Positions 44,336-53,632 of a DNA stretch of 64,000 nucleotides are shown in pieces. The translations under genes were made by a program, and so were the position numbers. The DNA is taken from NCBI GenBank assembly GCA_026398895.1, contig JAPLRZ010000046.1, positions 60,336-124,335 of the forward strand. Reading direction: 5' to 3'. The notes under the pieces are model-generated. The model was not told the DNA's origin and searched no databases. It saw only the letters and a program-made list of their open reading frames with translations. Origin of the DNA: Methylococcales bacterium (GTDB lineage: Bacteria > Pseudomonadota > Gammaproteobacteria > Methylococcales > Methylomonadaceae). Each line of letters opens with the position of its first letter. Position 1 is the stretch's first letter.

Positions 44336-44806
44336 ATGAAGGTTTATTTTCAACAAACCGTGCTTGGGAAAATAGGTATTGCTAAGCAAGATGGCAATAT
44401 CACTGAGGTTTATTTTGCCAGTGAGTCCATCCCGCAAGACGTTGAGCTAGTCGAAACTGCGTTAATCAGCGAAGCGTTTTTACAACTCAACGCCTATTTT
44501 GCGGGTGAGCTTAAAAATTTTTCTTTGCCGCTTGCGCCGCGTGGTACAGATTTTATGCAGACTGTGTGGAAAGCTCTGTGTGCCGTGCCTTATGGTAAAA
44601 CTGCCAGTTATAAAGACATTGCTCTGGCAATAGACAATCCAAAAGCGATACGCGCTGTCGGGCAAGCCAATAATAAAAATCCGATTCCTATTTTTATTCC
44701 CTGTCACAGAATTATCGGTAGCAATGGCAAATTAGTCGGTTATAGCGGTGGGCTAGAAATTAAAGCGTTTTTATTGGAATTGGAAAAACACAATGGTATC
44801 GTGTGA
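44336..44806 (+). CDS. ogt: Methylated-DNA--protein-cysteine methyltransferase
   Basis: The 156-residue protein has GTDFMQTVWKALCAVPYGKT and IPIFIPCHRIIGSNGKLVGY, with the methyl-accepting cysteine in PCHR. It repairs O6-alkylguanine. The length and absence of an Ada domain support the Ogt/MGMT form. It is convergent with gpsA. Confidence 0.95.
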   Translation: MKVYFQQTVLGKIGIAKQDGNITEVYFASESIPQDVELVETALISEAFLQLNAYFAGELKNFSLPLAPRGTDFMQTVWKALCAVPYGKTASYKDIALAIDNPKAIRAVGQANNKNPIPIFIPCHRIIGSNGKLVGYSGGLEIKAFLLELEKHNGIV

Positions 44807-44848
44807 CTGAGTTAATCCATTTATCTTAGCGGGGAATAAAGCGCGTTG

Positions 44849-45847
44849 CTACGATTCAGGCTTTAGTTCGCGGGCGAGTAGGTTTTCTACAGCGGCTAGA
44901 GGGGATAGTCCTTCGTATAACACTTTGTAAGTTTGTTCAGTTATTGGCATCTCAATGCCATATTTTTGTGCCAGTCGATAGGTTTGTTTAGCTGCCGATA
45001 CGCCTTCAACTTCTTGACCAATTTCTGTTATCGCATCTTCACGGCTTTTTCCTAAGCCTAAGGCTAGCCCTAAACGACGGTTTCTGGATTGGTTGTCGGT
45101 GCAGGTTAATAGTAAATCACCCAAACCTGCTAAGCCCATAAAGGTGTCTGGTTTGCCGCCTAGTGTGACCCCCAAGCGAATAGTTTCGTTCAATCCTCGC
45201 GTAATTAAGGCGGCTCTGGTGTTTGCACCAAAACCTAGCCCATCAGCAATACCTGCGGCAATTGCCAACACGTTTTTAACCGCGCCACCCACTTCTACTC
45301 CAATGACATCGGAGCTGGTATAGGTGCGAAAGCGACCGCCGTGTAGCATATCGGCTAATTGGCGTGCAAAATCGGGTTGATTGGCGGCAATAGTAATGGC
45401 GGTGGGTAAATTTGCGGCAACTTCACGAGCAAAAGTAGGACCTGAAAGAATAGCAGCAGGCGTTTGCGTGCCAAATAGGTCGGCGACTACCTTATGAAGT
45501 AAGCTGCCATCCTCTGGATTAAAGCCTTTGGTTGCCCACGCTATTTGCACTTGATCGGATAGATGCGGCTTGATCTGAACAAGAACATCTTTAAACGCAT
45601 GACTGGGTGAACAGACCAGTAGGGTATTACTGAATGCGGCACAGTCAGCTAGATCATCAGTCACTGCTAAGTTATCAGGGAACGCTAATCCAGATAAATA
45701 CCGCTTGTTTTCCTTATCGTGCGCTAAGGTAGCAATGTGCTTGGCTTCATGTCCCCATAATAAAACTTGGCAACCATTTCTGGCTGCCAAGATAGCGAGA
45801 GCTGTTCCCCAAGAGCCTGCGCCTAGCAGGGCTATTTTCTTGTTCAT
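44849..45847 (-). CDS. gpsA: Glycerol-3-phosphate dehydrogenase (NAD(P)+)
   Basis: GpsA makes sn-glycerol 3-phosphate for phospholipids. The 332-residue protein begins KIALLGAGSWGTALAILAAR and has AWATKGFNPEDG, SGPTFAREVAANLPTA, and VGGAVKNVLAIAAGI with the catalytic lysine. It follows secB by 8 bases in the conserved order. Confidence 0.97.
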   Translation of the reverse strand: MNKKIALLGAGSWGTALAILAARNGCQVLLWGHEAKHIATLAHDKENKRYLSGLAFPDNLAVTDDLADCAAFSNTLLVCSPSHAFKDVLVQIKPHLSDQVQIAWATKGFNPEDGSLLHKVVADLFGTQTPAAILSGPTFAREVAANLPTAITIAANQPDFARQLADMLHGGRFRTYTSSDVIGVEVGGAVKNVLAIAAGIADGLGFGANTRAALITRGLNETIRLGVTLGGKPDTFMGLAGLGDLLLTCTDNQSRNRRLGLALGLGKSREDAITEIGQEVEGVSAAKQTYRLAQKYGIEMPITEQTYKVLYEGLSPLAAVENLLARELKPES

Positions 45848-45855
45848 TAAACGAT

Positions 45856-46323
45856 TTAATTAAGCGCGTCTGAACTAGGAGCTTGTTGAAGTTGTTGCAA
45901 ATGTTGCGCATACAACGCATCAAAATTGACAGGAGCTAACAATAGTTGCGGAAAACCGCCTCTAACTACCAAGTCTGAAACGACTTCTCTGGCATAAGGG
46001 AACAAGATGTTAGGGCAGAAACTGCCAACCATCGGTCCCATTTCTTGCTCGGTAAAGCCACCTAAAGCAAAAATGCCTGCTTGATTGACTTCAACCAAAT
46101 AAGCAACCATGTCTTGGTTTTTAACGGTGATGGTGATGGTGATGTTTATTTCAAAGAATGCGTTTTCTAAGGATTCAACATGAGTACCTAAATTAAAATC
46201 GACCGAAGGTTCCCATTTTTCAGTGAATATTTTGGGTGAGTTGGGCGTTTCAAACGAAAGGTCTTTGGTGTAAATTTTTTGAATAGCGAATTGTTTTTCT
46301 ACAGCAGTGTTTTCTTCAGACAT
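45856..46323 (-). CDS. secB: Protein-export chaperone SecB
   Basis: SecB keeps secreted proteins unfolded and hands them to SecA. The 155-residue protein has FAIQKIYTKDLSFETPNSPK, VEVNQAGIFALGGF, and CPNILFPYAREVVSDLVVRG, the family signatures. It lies between the rhodanese gene and gpsA. Confidence 0.97.
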   Translation of the reverse strand: MSEENTAVEKQFAIQKIYTKDLSFETPNSPKIFTEKWEPSVDFNLGTHVESLENAFFEINITITITVKNQDMVAYLVEVNQAGIFALGGFTEQEMGPMVGSFCPNILFPYAREVVSDLVVRGGFPQLLLAPVNFDALYAQHLQQLQQAPSSDALN

Positions 46324-46368
46324 GAGGAGTTATCTACCTGTTTTAAGAGTGGTTGAGGAAGTGGTTAA

Positions 46369-46812
46369 TTAAATTTTCTTTTTGTTAGCCAGTTTTACAG
46401 GCAGTTTATAGTCATTTTCCCACGCGGTCACACCGCCAGTAATGACAAAAACCTGCTCAAAACCTGCTTTGGTGAGTAACTTGCCTGCTGAGGCAGAGCG
46501 CGTACCATTTTGGCAGATAACCAGTAGTGGTTTGTTTTTATGGTCTGCTAAGCTGAGTAATAATTCGGGTAATTTGCTTAGCGGCATATTAGTCGATTGC
46601 TCGATGTAGCTGACAACAAATTCGGGTGCTTCACGCACATCAATAAGAAGGGTTTCACTGTTGTTCATTTTAGCGACAGCTAATAACGGTGAGATAGCGT
46701 TGGTTTTATTAAACACGCCGTCAAACACTTCTTGTATGAGCAAATAAGTAACAACAGCAAGGGCGAGTACTAAAATGTAGTGATTTAAAATAAACTCTAT
46801 GTATCGATCCAT
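46369..46812 (-). CDS. Membrane-anchored rhodanese-like protein (YibN type)
   Basis: The 147-residue protein has one N-terminal membrane helix (about residues 8-27) and a rhodanese domain with LLIDVREAPEFVVSYIEQS and the active-site loop LVICQNGTRSASAGKLL, with its cysteine. The order rhodanese-secB-gpsA is conserved in gammaproteobacteria. The grxC gene that often lies between rhodanese and secB is absent here. Confidence 0.88.
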   Translation of the reverse strand: MDRYIEFILNHYILVLALAVVTYLLIQEVFDGVFNKTNAISPLLAVAKMNNSETLLIDVREAPEFVVSYIEQSTNMPLSKLPELLLSLADHKNKPLLVICQNGTRSASAGKLLTKAGFEQVFVITGGVTAWENDYKLPVKLANKKKI

Positions 46813-47203
46813 AAGTTAAAGGTGTTATTTTGTTAAGTGAATGGTAAAAACGAATTAATGCGTAGCACAAAAGACTTGACATATCATCGACAATTTTTTA
46901 GGAATTTCACTGAATTAAGCGTGAGTGCGGTAAATTACTTCTGCATACATCCAGTTGCTAACCCTGTGTGGGTAGCAATGGCTTTACTATCTTAGAATCC
47001 AAAGTCAAACTAAATAAACTGAAGTTCGGGTATAATGCCCCGACCAAGCAAGTTTGCTTTCTTAAAAATACAAAAACCAGTAAATCTGGCAAAATGATAC
47101 TCTATTTTTTAGCATTTTGGGTAATGGATAATGCAACAAAGCGTTTGTGATTGTATTGTGTCTGTATTTATCATGCGGACTTTTTTAGTTTTTGGAGAAA
47201 TGA
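46813..47203 (+). promoter_or_regulatory. Divergent intergenic region before gpmI
   Basis: A TATAAT box at 47031-47036 is the best sigma-70 -10 site for gpmI, with no strong -35. TTGCTA at 46955-46960 pairs with TAGCAA at 46973-46978, with an inner CCC/GGG, and may be regulatory. TTTGGAGAA before 47204 is the gpmI ribosome binding site. No gene is visible between. Confidence 0.45.
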
Positions 47204-48745
47204 ATGTCGAATAGACCAAAACCTTTGGTGTTGCTGATCCTTGATGGATTCGGTTATACGCAAGAAACAGAAAGTAATGCCATTGCGATGGCAAATACAC
47301 CTTGTTGGGATAAACTACAAAAAGACTATCCGATGACTTTATTGGATTGTTCGGGTCACTCGGTAGGTTTACCTAGCGATCAAATGGGCAACTCAGAGGT
47401 AGGGCATACCCACATCGGCGCAGGACGGTATGTACCTCAAGACTTCTCAAAAGTGAATGATGGTATCGAAGACGGTAGCTTTTTTACTAATCCTGTATTG
47501 TGTCGTGCAGTCGATTTGGCTAAAGCCAATGGCAAAGCCTTGCATATCATGGGCTTGTTGTCCGCAGGTGGTGTGCATAGTCATGAAGATCAAATTGTGG
47601 CAATGGTTGAATTAGCGACCAAACGTGGCTTAACTAACATTTATCTTCATGCTTTTTTAGATGGTCGTGATGTACCACCTAAAAGTGCAAGGTCTTCTAT
47701 TGAATTATTAGACGCAAAATTTGCTGCTCTGGGGGCTGGGCGCATTGTTTCAATCGTTGGGCGTTTTTATGCGATGGATAGAGACAATCGTTGGGATCGT
47801 GTCAAACAAGGTTATGATTTAATTACCAAAGGTCAAGCTGGCTTTAGTGCTAATTCCGCGCTAGAAGCTTTGCAAGCTGCTTATGAACGCGGCGAAACCG
47901 ATGAATTTGTGTTGCCAACCGTTATTTTGAATGCCAATCAGCAATCCGTTGAGCTAGACCCACAAGATTCTGTGGTGTTTATGAATTTTCGTGCGGATAG
48001 AGCGCGGGAAATTTCTCAAGCCATTACCTCAAGTACGTTCACTGCTTTTGAAAGAGATCGTGCCGCGCATACAGGCTATTTTTGTACACTAACAGAATAC
48101 CATCAAGATTTTGATTATGATGTGGCGTTCCCCTCAACAGACATGAAAAATGGTTTAGGCGAAGTGTTATCTAATCTAGGTTTAACACAACTTAGACTCG
48201 CTGAAACCGAAAAATATGCTCATGTTACCTTCTTCCTAAATGGCGGTACTGATACACCTTTTGTAGGTGAAGACCGAATTCTAGTGCCATCTCCTCAAGT
48301 CAGAACCTATGACTTGCAACCTGAAATGAGTGCGCCTGAAGTGACAGATCATCTCGTTGCTGCTATTACAGGTGATAAATACGATGTCATTATCTGCAAT
48401 TATGCTAACTGCGATATGGTTGGGCATACGGGGATTATTGATGCGGCGATACTTGCAGTAGAAGCGGTGGATGCTGCTTTGCAACGCATTGTTGAAGCAT
48501 TACTGGGTGTAGGTGGACAACTATTGCTAACCGCCGATCACGGCAATATTGAACAAATGCGCGATAAAGTCACAGGTGAACCTCACACGGCACATAGCAC
48601 CAACCCTGTACCTTTGGTACATATCGGTGGCAACCATCCATTAGCCTCAGGCGGTAGTTTATCTGACTTAGCTCCTACCATGCTGGCAATTTTAGGCGTA
48701 GCTCAGCCGATTGAAATGACTGGCAGATCGCTGATTTGTGAATAA
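47204..48745 (+). CDS. gpmI: 2,3-bisphosphoglycerate-independent phosphoglycerate mutase
   Basis: GpmI interconverts 3- and 2-phosphoglycerate. The 513-residue protein has the alkaline-phosphatase-type site LLILDGFGYTQE and the nucleophilic serine in MGNSEVGHTHIGAGR. Further metal ligands are in NYANCDMVGHTG and LLTADHGNIEQM. 2-Phosphoglycerate is also the product of the glycerate 2-kinase of the serine cycle. Confidence 0.97.
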   Translation: MSNRPKPLVLLILDGFGYTQETESNAIAMANTPCWDKLQKDYPMTLLDCSGHSVGLPSDQMGNSEVGHTHIGAGRYVPQDFSKVNDGIEDGSFFTNPVLCRAVDLAKANGKALHIMGLLSAGGVHSHEDQIVAMVELATKRGLTNIYLHAFLDGRDVPPKSARSSIELLDAKFAALGAGRIVSIVGRFYAMDRDNRWDRVKQGYDLITKGQAGFSANSALEALQAAYERGETDEFVLPTVILNANQQSVELDPQDSVVFMNFRADRAREISQAITSSTFTAFERDRAAHTGYFCTLTEYHQDFDYDVAFPSTDMKNGLGEVLSNLGLTQLRLAETEKYAHVTFFLNGGTDTPFVGEDRILVPSPQVRTYDLQPEMSAPEVTDHLVAAITGDKYDVIICNYANCDMVGHTGIIDAAILAVEAVDAALQRIVEALLGVGGQLLLTADHGNIEQMRDKVTGEPHTAHSTNPVPLVHIGGNHPLASGGSLSDLAPTMLAILGVAQPIEMTGRSLICE

Positions 48746-49913
48746 AAAAAAACTCGTTTTTAGTTTTTTGCTAAGCCTCTCATTGACCTTGGTCAATGAG
48801 GGGCGTGCTGGACTTTTTGACAAAAGTGATGAGCAAAATAAAGCTCAAATCGATGTTGCCGAGCAACACAGCCAAAGTATCGAGCTAAAAAAAACCGATT
48901 TGCAAAAGCAATTAGCCGATGTTGAAAAACGCTACGGTGAAACCGCTGTTGCCTTAAAAACATTGCAAGAGAAAATTGAGCAAGCACGCCAAAATTTAGG
49001 TAAAAATCAACAAGATAGAATCACCTATCAAAAAGAAATAGATAAGGATAGCAAGGAATTAGCAGAGCAAATAAAAGCCGCATACACAATGGGGCAAAAA
49101 GAAAAGTTGAAGATAATGTTAAATCAGCAAGATCCTGTGTTATCTAGTCGCATGATGTTGTACTACAATTACATCAATAAGGCGCGGTTAAAAAAACTCG
49201 ATGAGATTAGAGTAGCGATTAAAAACCAAGGTCAGCTAGATCAACAAAGAGAAACTGAAACCAAACGCCTAGAACAAAGTCTCGAACAAAAGCAGGTAAC
49301 GCAAGATGTGCTTGATAAAGCAAGAATGCTAAGAAGCGTATTGCTGAGACAATTACTGCGTGACTTTTCCTCTCGCCAACAGCAGCTAGTTGATTTAAAA
49401 GAAAGTGAAAATAAGCTTAAGAGTTTAATCACCACCTTACAGGACGAAAAGACTACCCTGCCTGATGCCCCAAAAGAAGTTACTAAATCCGCGCCAGACG
49501 TTGCTCAGATTGATAGCGACTTTGAAGCACTTAAAGGTAAATTACCGTGGCCAGTCAATGGTGCAGTACGCAAATTTGGTAGTGCGCGATCAGAGGGTAT
49601 TTGGGATGGTGTACTAATTAATGCCAATGAAGGTGTCGATGTCAAAGTCGTTGCCAAAGGCAAAGTCGCTTATGCAGGTTTGTTTCAAGGTTACGGCTCA
49701 TTAATCATTATTGATCATGGGCTAGGCTACATGACAGTTCACGGATTTAATCAAAGCCTTTATAAACATGAAGGCGATGTAGTTGACGTAGGTGATGTGA
49801 TTGCCTCGGTGGGAAAAAGTGGTGGACGTAAGCAGTCTGGATTGTATTTTGCAATACGCAAACAAGGTATGCCGATTGACCCGCTGAGCTGGTGTGTAAA
49901 ACAAAGCAAGTAA
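48738..49913 (+). CDS. envC: Murein hydrolase activator EnvC-like protein
   Basis: A GTG at 48738 overlaps gpmI by 8 bases. The 391-residue protein has a signal peptide, two coiled-coil stretches (about 25-110 and 150-235) and a C-terminal LytM/M23 domain with WPVNGAVRKFGSARSEG, IDHGLGYMTVHGFNQSLY and SGLYFAIRKQGMPIDPLSW. The H-x-H and other zinc ligands are partly replaced, as in EnvC, which activates amidases without being a peptidase. Confidence 0.93.
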   Translation: MNKKKLVFSFLLSLSLTLVNEGRAGLFDKSDEQNKAQIDVAEQHSQSIELKKTDLQKQLADVEKRYGETAVALKTLQEKIEQARQNLGKNQQDRITYQKEIDKDSKELAEQIKAAYTMGQKEKLKIMLNQQDPVLSSRMMLYYNYINKARLKKLDEIRVAIKNQGQLDQQRETETKRLEQSLEQKQVTQDVLDKARMLRSVLLRQLLRDFSSRQQQLVDLKESENKLKSLITTLQDEKTTLPDAPKEVTKSAPDVAQIDSDFEALKGKLPWPVNGAVRKFGSARSEGIWDGVLINANEGVDVKVVAKGKVAYAGLFQGYGSLIIIDHGLGYMTVHGFNQSLYKHEGDVVDVGDVIASVGKSGGRKQSGLYFAIRKQGMPIDPLSWCVKQSK

Positions 49914-49969
49914 GTTAGTCGTTATATGATAATATTTTAAGAAATTGAGGATTTGGGGTTTTAAGACAC

Positions 49970-51373
49970 ATGCTAAAAAAGAAAAATATTTTTATTTTAT
50001 CCTTAGGGATTATGTTGGGTGTTTTTATGGGCATCTGCGGCAGTGTCTTTGCTGAGAAAGATGATGCCCCTGCGCCTGCTGCTACAGAAACGCTACCTTA
50101 TGAAGATTTGCGGACATTTACCGAAATTTTTGGGCGTATCAAAAAAGATTACGTTGAGCCAGTTTCGGATAAAAAACTACTCGAAGATGCGGTTAAAGGT
50201 ATGTTGAGCGGACTTGATCCGCATTCCGCTTACCTTGATCCCGAAGAGTACCAAGAATTAAAAGAAGGTACATCTGGACAGTTTGGTGGTTTAGGTATCG
50301 AAGTGACCATGGAAAATGGCTTTATTAAAGTTGTTTCGCCCATTGACGACACACCCGCGCAAAAAGCAGGGATCAAAGCAGGTGACCTCATCATCAAACT
50401 CGATGACAAACCCGTGAAAGGCATGAGCTTAGCCGAAGCCGTTAAACACATGCGCGGTGCCGCTGGAAGTAAAATATTGCTATTCGTCGTGCGTGAAGGC
50501 GCGGATGCACCACTAAAAATAACCATTACTCGCGACATTATCAAAGTAAAAAGTGTCAAAAATCGAATCCTAGAAAAAGACTATGGTTATGTTCGTATCA
50601 GCAGTTTTCAATCAGGCACAGGTGAAGCACTTAAAGAAGCTTTAGCGAAGCTGAAAAAAGACAACAAAGCACCTTTAAAAGGTCTTGTGCTGGATTTACG
50701 CAATAATCCAGGTGGGGTATTAAATGCAGCCGTTGAAGTCAGTGATGCCTTTATGAAAAGCGGATTGATCGTTTATACAGAAGGACGCATTGCCAATTCA
50801 CAAATGCGCTTTAGTGCCGCGCCAGATGATCTTATCGATGGTGCGCCAATGGTGGTGTTAATTAATGCAGGTTCTGCCTCTGCGTCAGAAATTGTTGCAG
50901 GCGCGTTGCAAGATTCCAAACGAGCCATCATTATGGGTGAAAAATCATTCGGCAAAGGTTCTGTGCAAACCATATTACCGACCAATACAGGTTCTGCCAT
51001 CAAGCTAACCACCGCGCGTTACTTTACGCCCTCAGGACGCTCTATCCAAGCCAAAGGCATAGAACCTGATGTTGCCTTAGCCAATGTAAAATTAGAATCA
51101 TTGGATAAGGAAAAAAGCGACTTTAAACCTGTCAAAGAAGCCGATTTATCACACCATTTAGAAAAAATTGGTAAAGAAGCCGAAGAAGATAAAAAAGACG
51201 CTGAAGATAAAGAAAAGCCAGCTGATGACAATAAAGATGACTCAAACAAAGATAAACAATCAAAGGATGATAAAAAGGACAGCCCAGAAAAAGCCGTCCT
51301 CGATACCACCAAAGATTACCCTCTTTATGAAGCATTAAACCTGTTGAAAGGCATTAGTATCATGCGCAAATAA
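49970..51373 (+). CDS. ctpA: Carboxyl-terminal processing protease
   Basis: The 467-residue S41 protease has a signal peptide or anchor (LGIMLGVFMGICGSVFA), a PDZ domain (about 95-180) and catalytic Ser and Lys in NAGSASASEIVAGALQD and GEKSFGKGSVQT. A Lys/Asp/Glu-rich tail (EEDKKDAEDKEKPADDNK) precedes a short conserved end. It follows envC, as in most gammaproteobacteria. Confidence 0.96.
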   Translation: MLKKKNIFILSLGIMLGVFMGICGSVFAEKDDAPAPAATETLPYEDLRTFTEIFGRIKKDYVEPVSDKKLLEDAVKGMLSGLDPHSAYLDPEEYQELKEGTSGQFGGLGIEVTMENGFIKVVSPIDDTPAQKAGIKAGDLIIKLDDKPVKGMSLAEAVKHMRGAAGSKILLFVVREGADAPLKITITRDIIKVKSVKNRILEKDYGYVRISSFQSGTGEALKEALAKLKKDNKAPLKGLVLDLRNNPGGVLNAAVEVSDAFMKSGLIVYTEGRIANSQMRFSAAPDDLIDGAPMVVLINAGSASASEIVAGALQDSKRAIIMGEKSFGKGSVQTILPTNTGSAIKLTTARYFTPSGRSIQAKGIEPDVALANVKLESLDKEKSDFKPVKEADLSHHLEKIGKEAEEDKKDAEDKEKPADDNKDDSNKDKQSKDDKKDSPEKAVLDTTKDYPLYEALNLLKGISIMRK

Positions 51374-51403
51374 CAGCGGCTTAAAAGCAACGTTTACCTC
51401 TAA

Positions 51404-51437
51404 AAAGCCCACGGTTTATGAAACCGTGGGCTTTTTT
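51404..51437 (+). terminator. Strong intrinsic terminator of the gpmI-envC-ctpA operon
   Basis: AAAGCCCACGGTTT pairs perfectly with AAACCGTGGGCTTT around ATG/TG, followed by TTTTAT. It lies 30 bases after the ctpA stop. Confidence 0.92.
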
Positions 51438-51440
51438 TAT

Positions 51441-51767
51441 TGGCTCTATATAGATAACAAGGTCTTTTTAAGTAGCGAAGATAACAAGCGTTTGCCGCGT
51501 TTTTTCACATTACGCACGAACTCAAAAAGCTCAGATATAAGGGTAACTTATCCTGAGAAATACCACGATGGAGTCGAAGCCAGAGACCCACCGACCCCGC
51601 TTGATGAGGTTCTCACTGTCACAGTGCGGACAACCGATTTTACCTGACCAACGTAGTGGGCGTATCGTTTTGTAACACTGTTCTTCGCTTATTAGGCGTT
51701 TGATTGATATGATTGATGTTTCCATCCGCTTAGTTTATCAAAAGACCTTGGAAGCCATATAGAGCCA
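51441..51767 (-). mobile_element. Internally deleted IS1595-like element with intact terminal repeats
   Basis: The ends TGGCTCTATAT...CAAGGTCTTTT (from 51441) and the complement ending at 51767 match in 23 of 28 bases. Between them, on the minus strand, 64 codons from 51725 give ISEEQCYKTIRPLRWSGKIG and CPHCDSENLIKRG, the zinc-ribbon start of IS1595/ISXO2-type transposases. The DDE core is gone. Such short deletion derivatives can move as MITEs with a helper. Confidence 0.78.
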
Positions 51768-51774
51768 AGATTAT

Positions 51775-52854
51775 TTAACGATTACGTTCAAACTCAGCCA
51801 TAAAATCAATCAGTGCATCGATCCCTGCGTCTGACATGGCGTTGTAAATACTCGCTCTCATGCCACCAACTGAACGATGACCTTTTAATTCACACAACCC
51901 TTGGGCTTCGGCAGAGGCTAAGAACGGTTTATCTAAACTTTCATCGGCTAAAATAAACGGTACGTTCATGCGTGAGCGTGAAGCGACTTCAACGGGGTTT
52001 GAATATAAACTTGATCCGTCAATCGCCGCATAAAGCTTAGCTGCTTTGGCAATATTGCGTTGTTCAATCGCCGCGACACCGCCTTGGGCTTTCAACCATT
52101 TCAATACTAAACCGACTAAATACCAGTTGTAAGTAGCAGGTGTGTTTAGCATGGATTGGTTTTTAACTTGCTCAGCATAATTAAATACCGAAGGCACAGA
52201 TTTAGGTTCGTGACCAATTAAATCGTCTCTGACGATAACCACGGTGACACCCGCAGGACCCATATTTTTTTGTGTTCCCGCATAGATGATACCGTACTGG
52301 CTGACATCAATTTGACGTGACAAAATGTTAGACGACATATCGCAGACTAACGGCAAACCTTTTGCATCAGGCGTTGATTGAAACTCAACACCGTGAATAG
52401 TTTCGTTAGAGGTGTAATGTAAATACGCCGCCTCGTTATCAATCGCCCATGTTGTCGCGTCTGGAATAGTAGTGAATTTAGTGTCTTCTGAACTCGCGCT
52501 CACAATCACATCACAATACGCGCCCGCATCTTTTACAGCTTTTTCAGACCACGCGCCTGTTTTGATATAACAGGCTTTAGTTTTGCCCGCCAAAATATTT
52601 TGTGGAATGAACGAAAACTGCGCAGACGCGCCGCCTTGTAAAAATAACACTTTGTAGTTGTCTGGAATCGCCATTAACTCGCGCAAATCGCTTTCCAATT
52701 CTGCGGCGATAAGTGAAAAATGTTTACCACGATGGCTCATTTCCATCACCGACAGTCCGCTATCACGCCATTCCAACATTTCTTGTTGCGCTTGTTGTAA
52801 AACCGCCTGCGGAAATGCAGAAGGGCCGGCACTAAAATTATAAACTCTGGACAT
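51775..52854 (-). CDS. serC: Phosphoserine aminotransferase
   Basis: SerC forms 3-phosphoserine from 3-phosphohydroxypyruvate in serine synthesis. The 359-residue protein begins VYNFSAGPSAFPQAVLQQA and has FLQGGASAQFSFIPQN, the PLP lysine in YAGTQKNMGPAGVTVVIV, and GHRSVGGMRASIYNA at the end. In gammaproteobacteria it usually follows gyrA directly; here two foreign genes intervene. Confidence 0.97.
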   Translation of the reverse strand: MSRVYNFSAGPSAFPQAVLQQAQQEMLEWRDSGLSVMEMSHRGKHFSLIAAELESDLRELMAIPDNYKVLFLQGGASAQFSFIPQNILAGKTKACYIKTGAWSEKAVKDAGAYCDVIVSASSEDTKFTTIPDATTWAIDNEAAYLHYTSNETIHGVEFQSTPDAKGLPLVCDMSSNILSRQIDVSQYGIIYAGTQKNMGPAGVTVVIVRDDLIGHEPKSVPSVFNYAEQVKNQSMLNTPATYNWYLVGLVLKWLKAQGGVAAIEQRNIAKAAKLYAAIDGSSLYSNPVEVASRSRMNVPFILADESLDKPFLASAEAQGLCELKGHRSVGGMRASIYNAMSDAGIDALIDFMAEFERNR

Positions 52855-52916
52855 TGGGGTTCTCTTGGTTAGGTTAAGGTATTATTTTAAGGGATGTTAA
52901 AGTCTGAATATATTGA

Positions 52917-53630
52917 TTAGAACGAATCACAAGCTTTAGCTTCTGCTAAAGCCCATGATAAATTATCAATTAAGGTTGCGTTTATTTTATTCAAATCATC
53001 AATAATTAAAGGATTATTGGCTTTCCCATAATCATTTGAATTTGAAGTAACAAAATATATTTTCCTGCTATAGCCAAGGTTTCTTAGCTTTTTGGAAATA
53101 TCCAGAAATGCCTCGAATATTAAACAATCTTTTGATTGTTCACCTTTTTTTGAAGGCGGTATATTCTTTTCAACTCTGTGCATTGCATTTACTGAGTGAC
53201 TATCTTCCCGTTTTAGTATTAAGCAATGATTTAATAAGTTAAGTGACAAGTTTTCAAGATGATTGTGTAAATTTAAAGAGGTTATTTCTTGATTGTAAGT
53301 ATGTTCTATTTTTAATATAACATTAGTAGCAATAACAAAATCCTTTTGAACGCGCTCTAGTTTTTTTATCTCTCTTTCTAGCTCCTGCTTTACATTAGCA
53401 ATATTATTTGTCCATTCAATATGTACCATTTCATTTGTCAATAACCAGACCTTACGAGGACTGGCTACTGACATTTTTATTAAATTTAATGCCGATGATA
53501 TTGCATTGACAGAAATCTTATCTCTATAAGGTGAACGTAAAATATCCAAAAAAATACAAGTATCAATGAATAGAATAGATGATGAAGAATTAAATATACG
53601 CTGGCTAATATCTTCTGTGGAAAGAAACAA
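52917..53630 (-). CDS. PIN-like domain protein (probable ribonuclease toxin-like)
   Basis: A TTG at 53630 behind GGAGAATAATC is the likely start. The 237-residue protein has ILFIDTCIFLDILRSPYRD at the N-terminus, EMVHIEW, SKDCLIFEAFLDISKKL and IYFVTSNSNDYGK. These place acidic residues in the order of a PIN nuclease active site (Asp, Glu, Asp, Asp). It is lower in GC than the neighbours. The start lies just after the stop of the upstream gene, so the pair is coupled, but a toxin role is inference. Confidence 0.65.
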   Translation of the reverse strand: MFLSTEDISQRIFNSSSSILFIDTCIFLDILRSPYRDKISVNAISSALNLIKMSVASPRKVWLLTNEMVHIEWTNNIANVKQELEREIKKLERVQKDFVIATNVILKIEHTYNQEITSLNLHNHLENLSLNLLNHCLILKREDSHSVNAMHRVEKNIPPSKKGEQSKDCLIFEAFLDISKKLRNLGYSRKIYFVTSNSNDYGKANNPLIIDDLNKINATLIDNLSWALAEAKACDSF

Positions 53631-53632
53631 GA

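Noticed and set aside
46955..46978. tRNA or riboswitch before gpmI
   Set aside because: Only one short hairpin is present, with no cloverleaf or known aptamer core.
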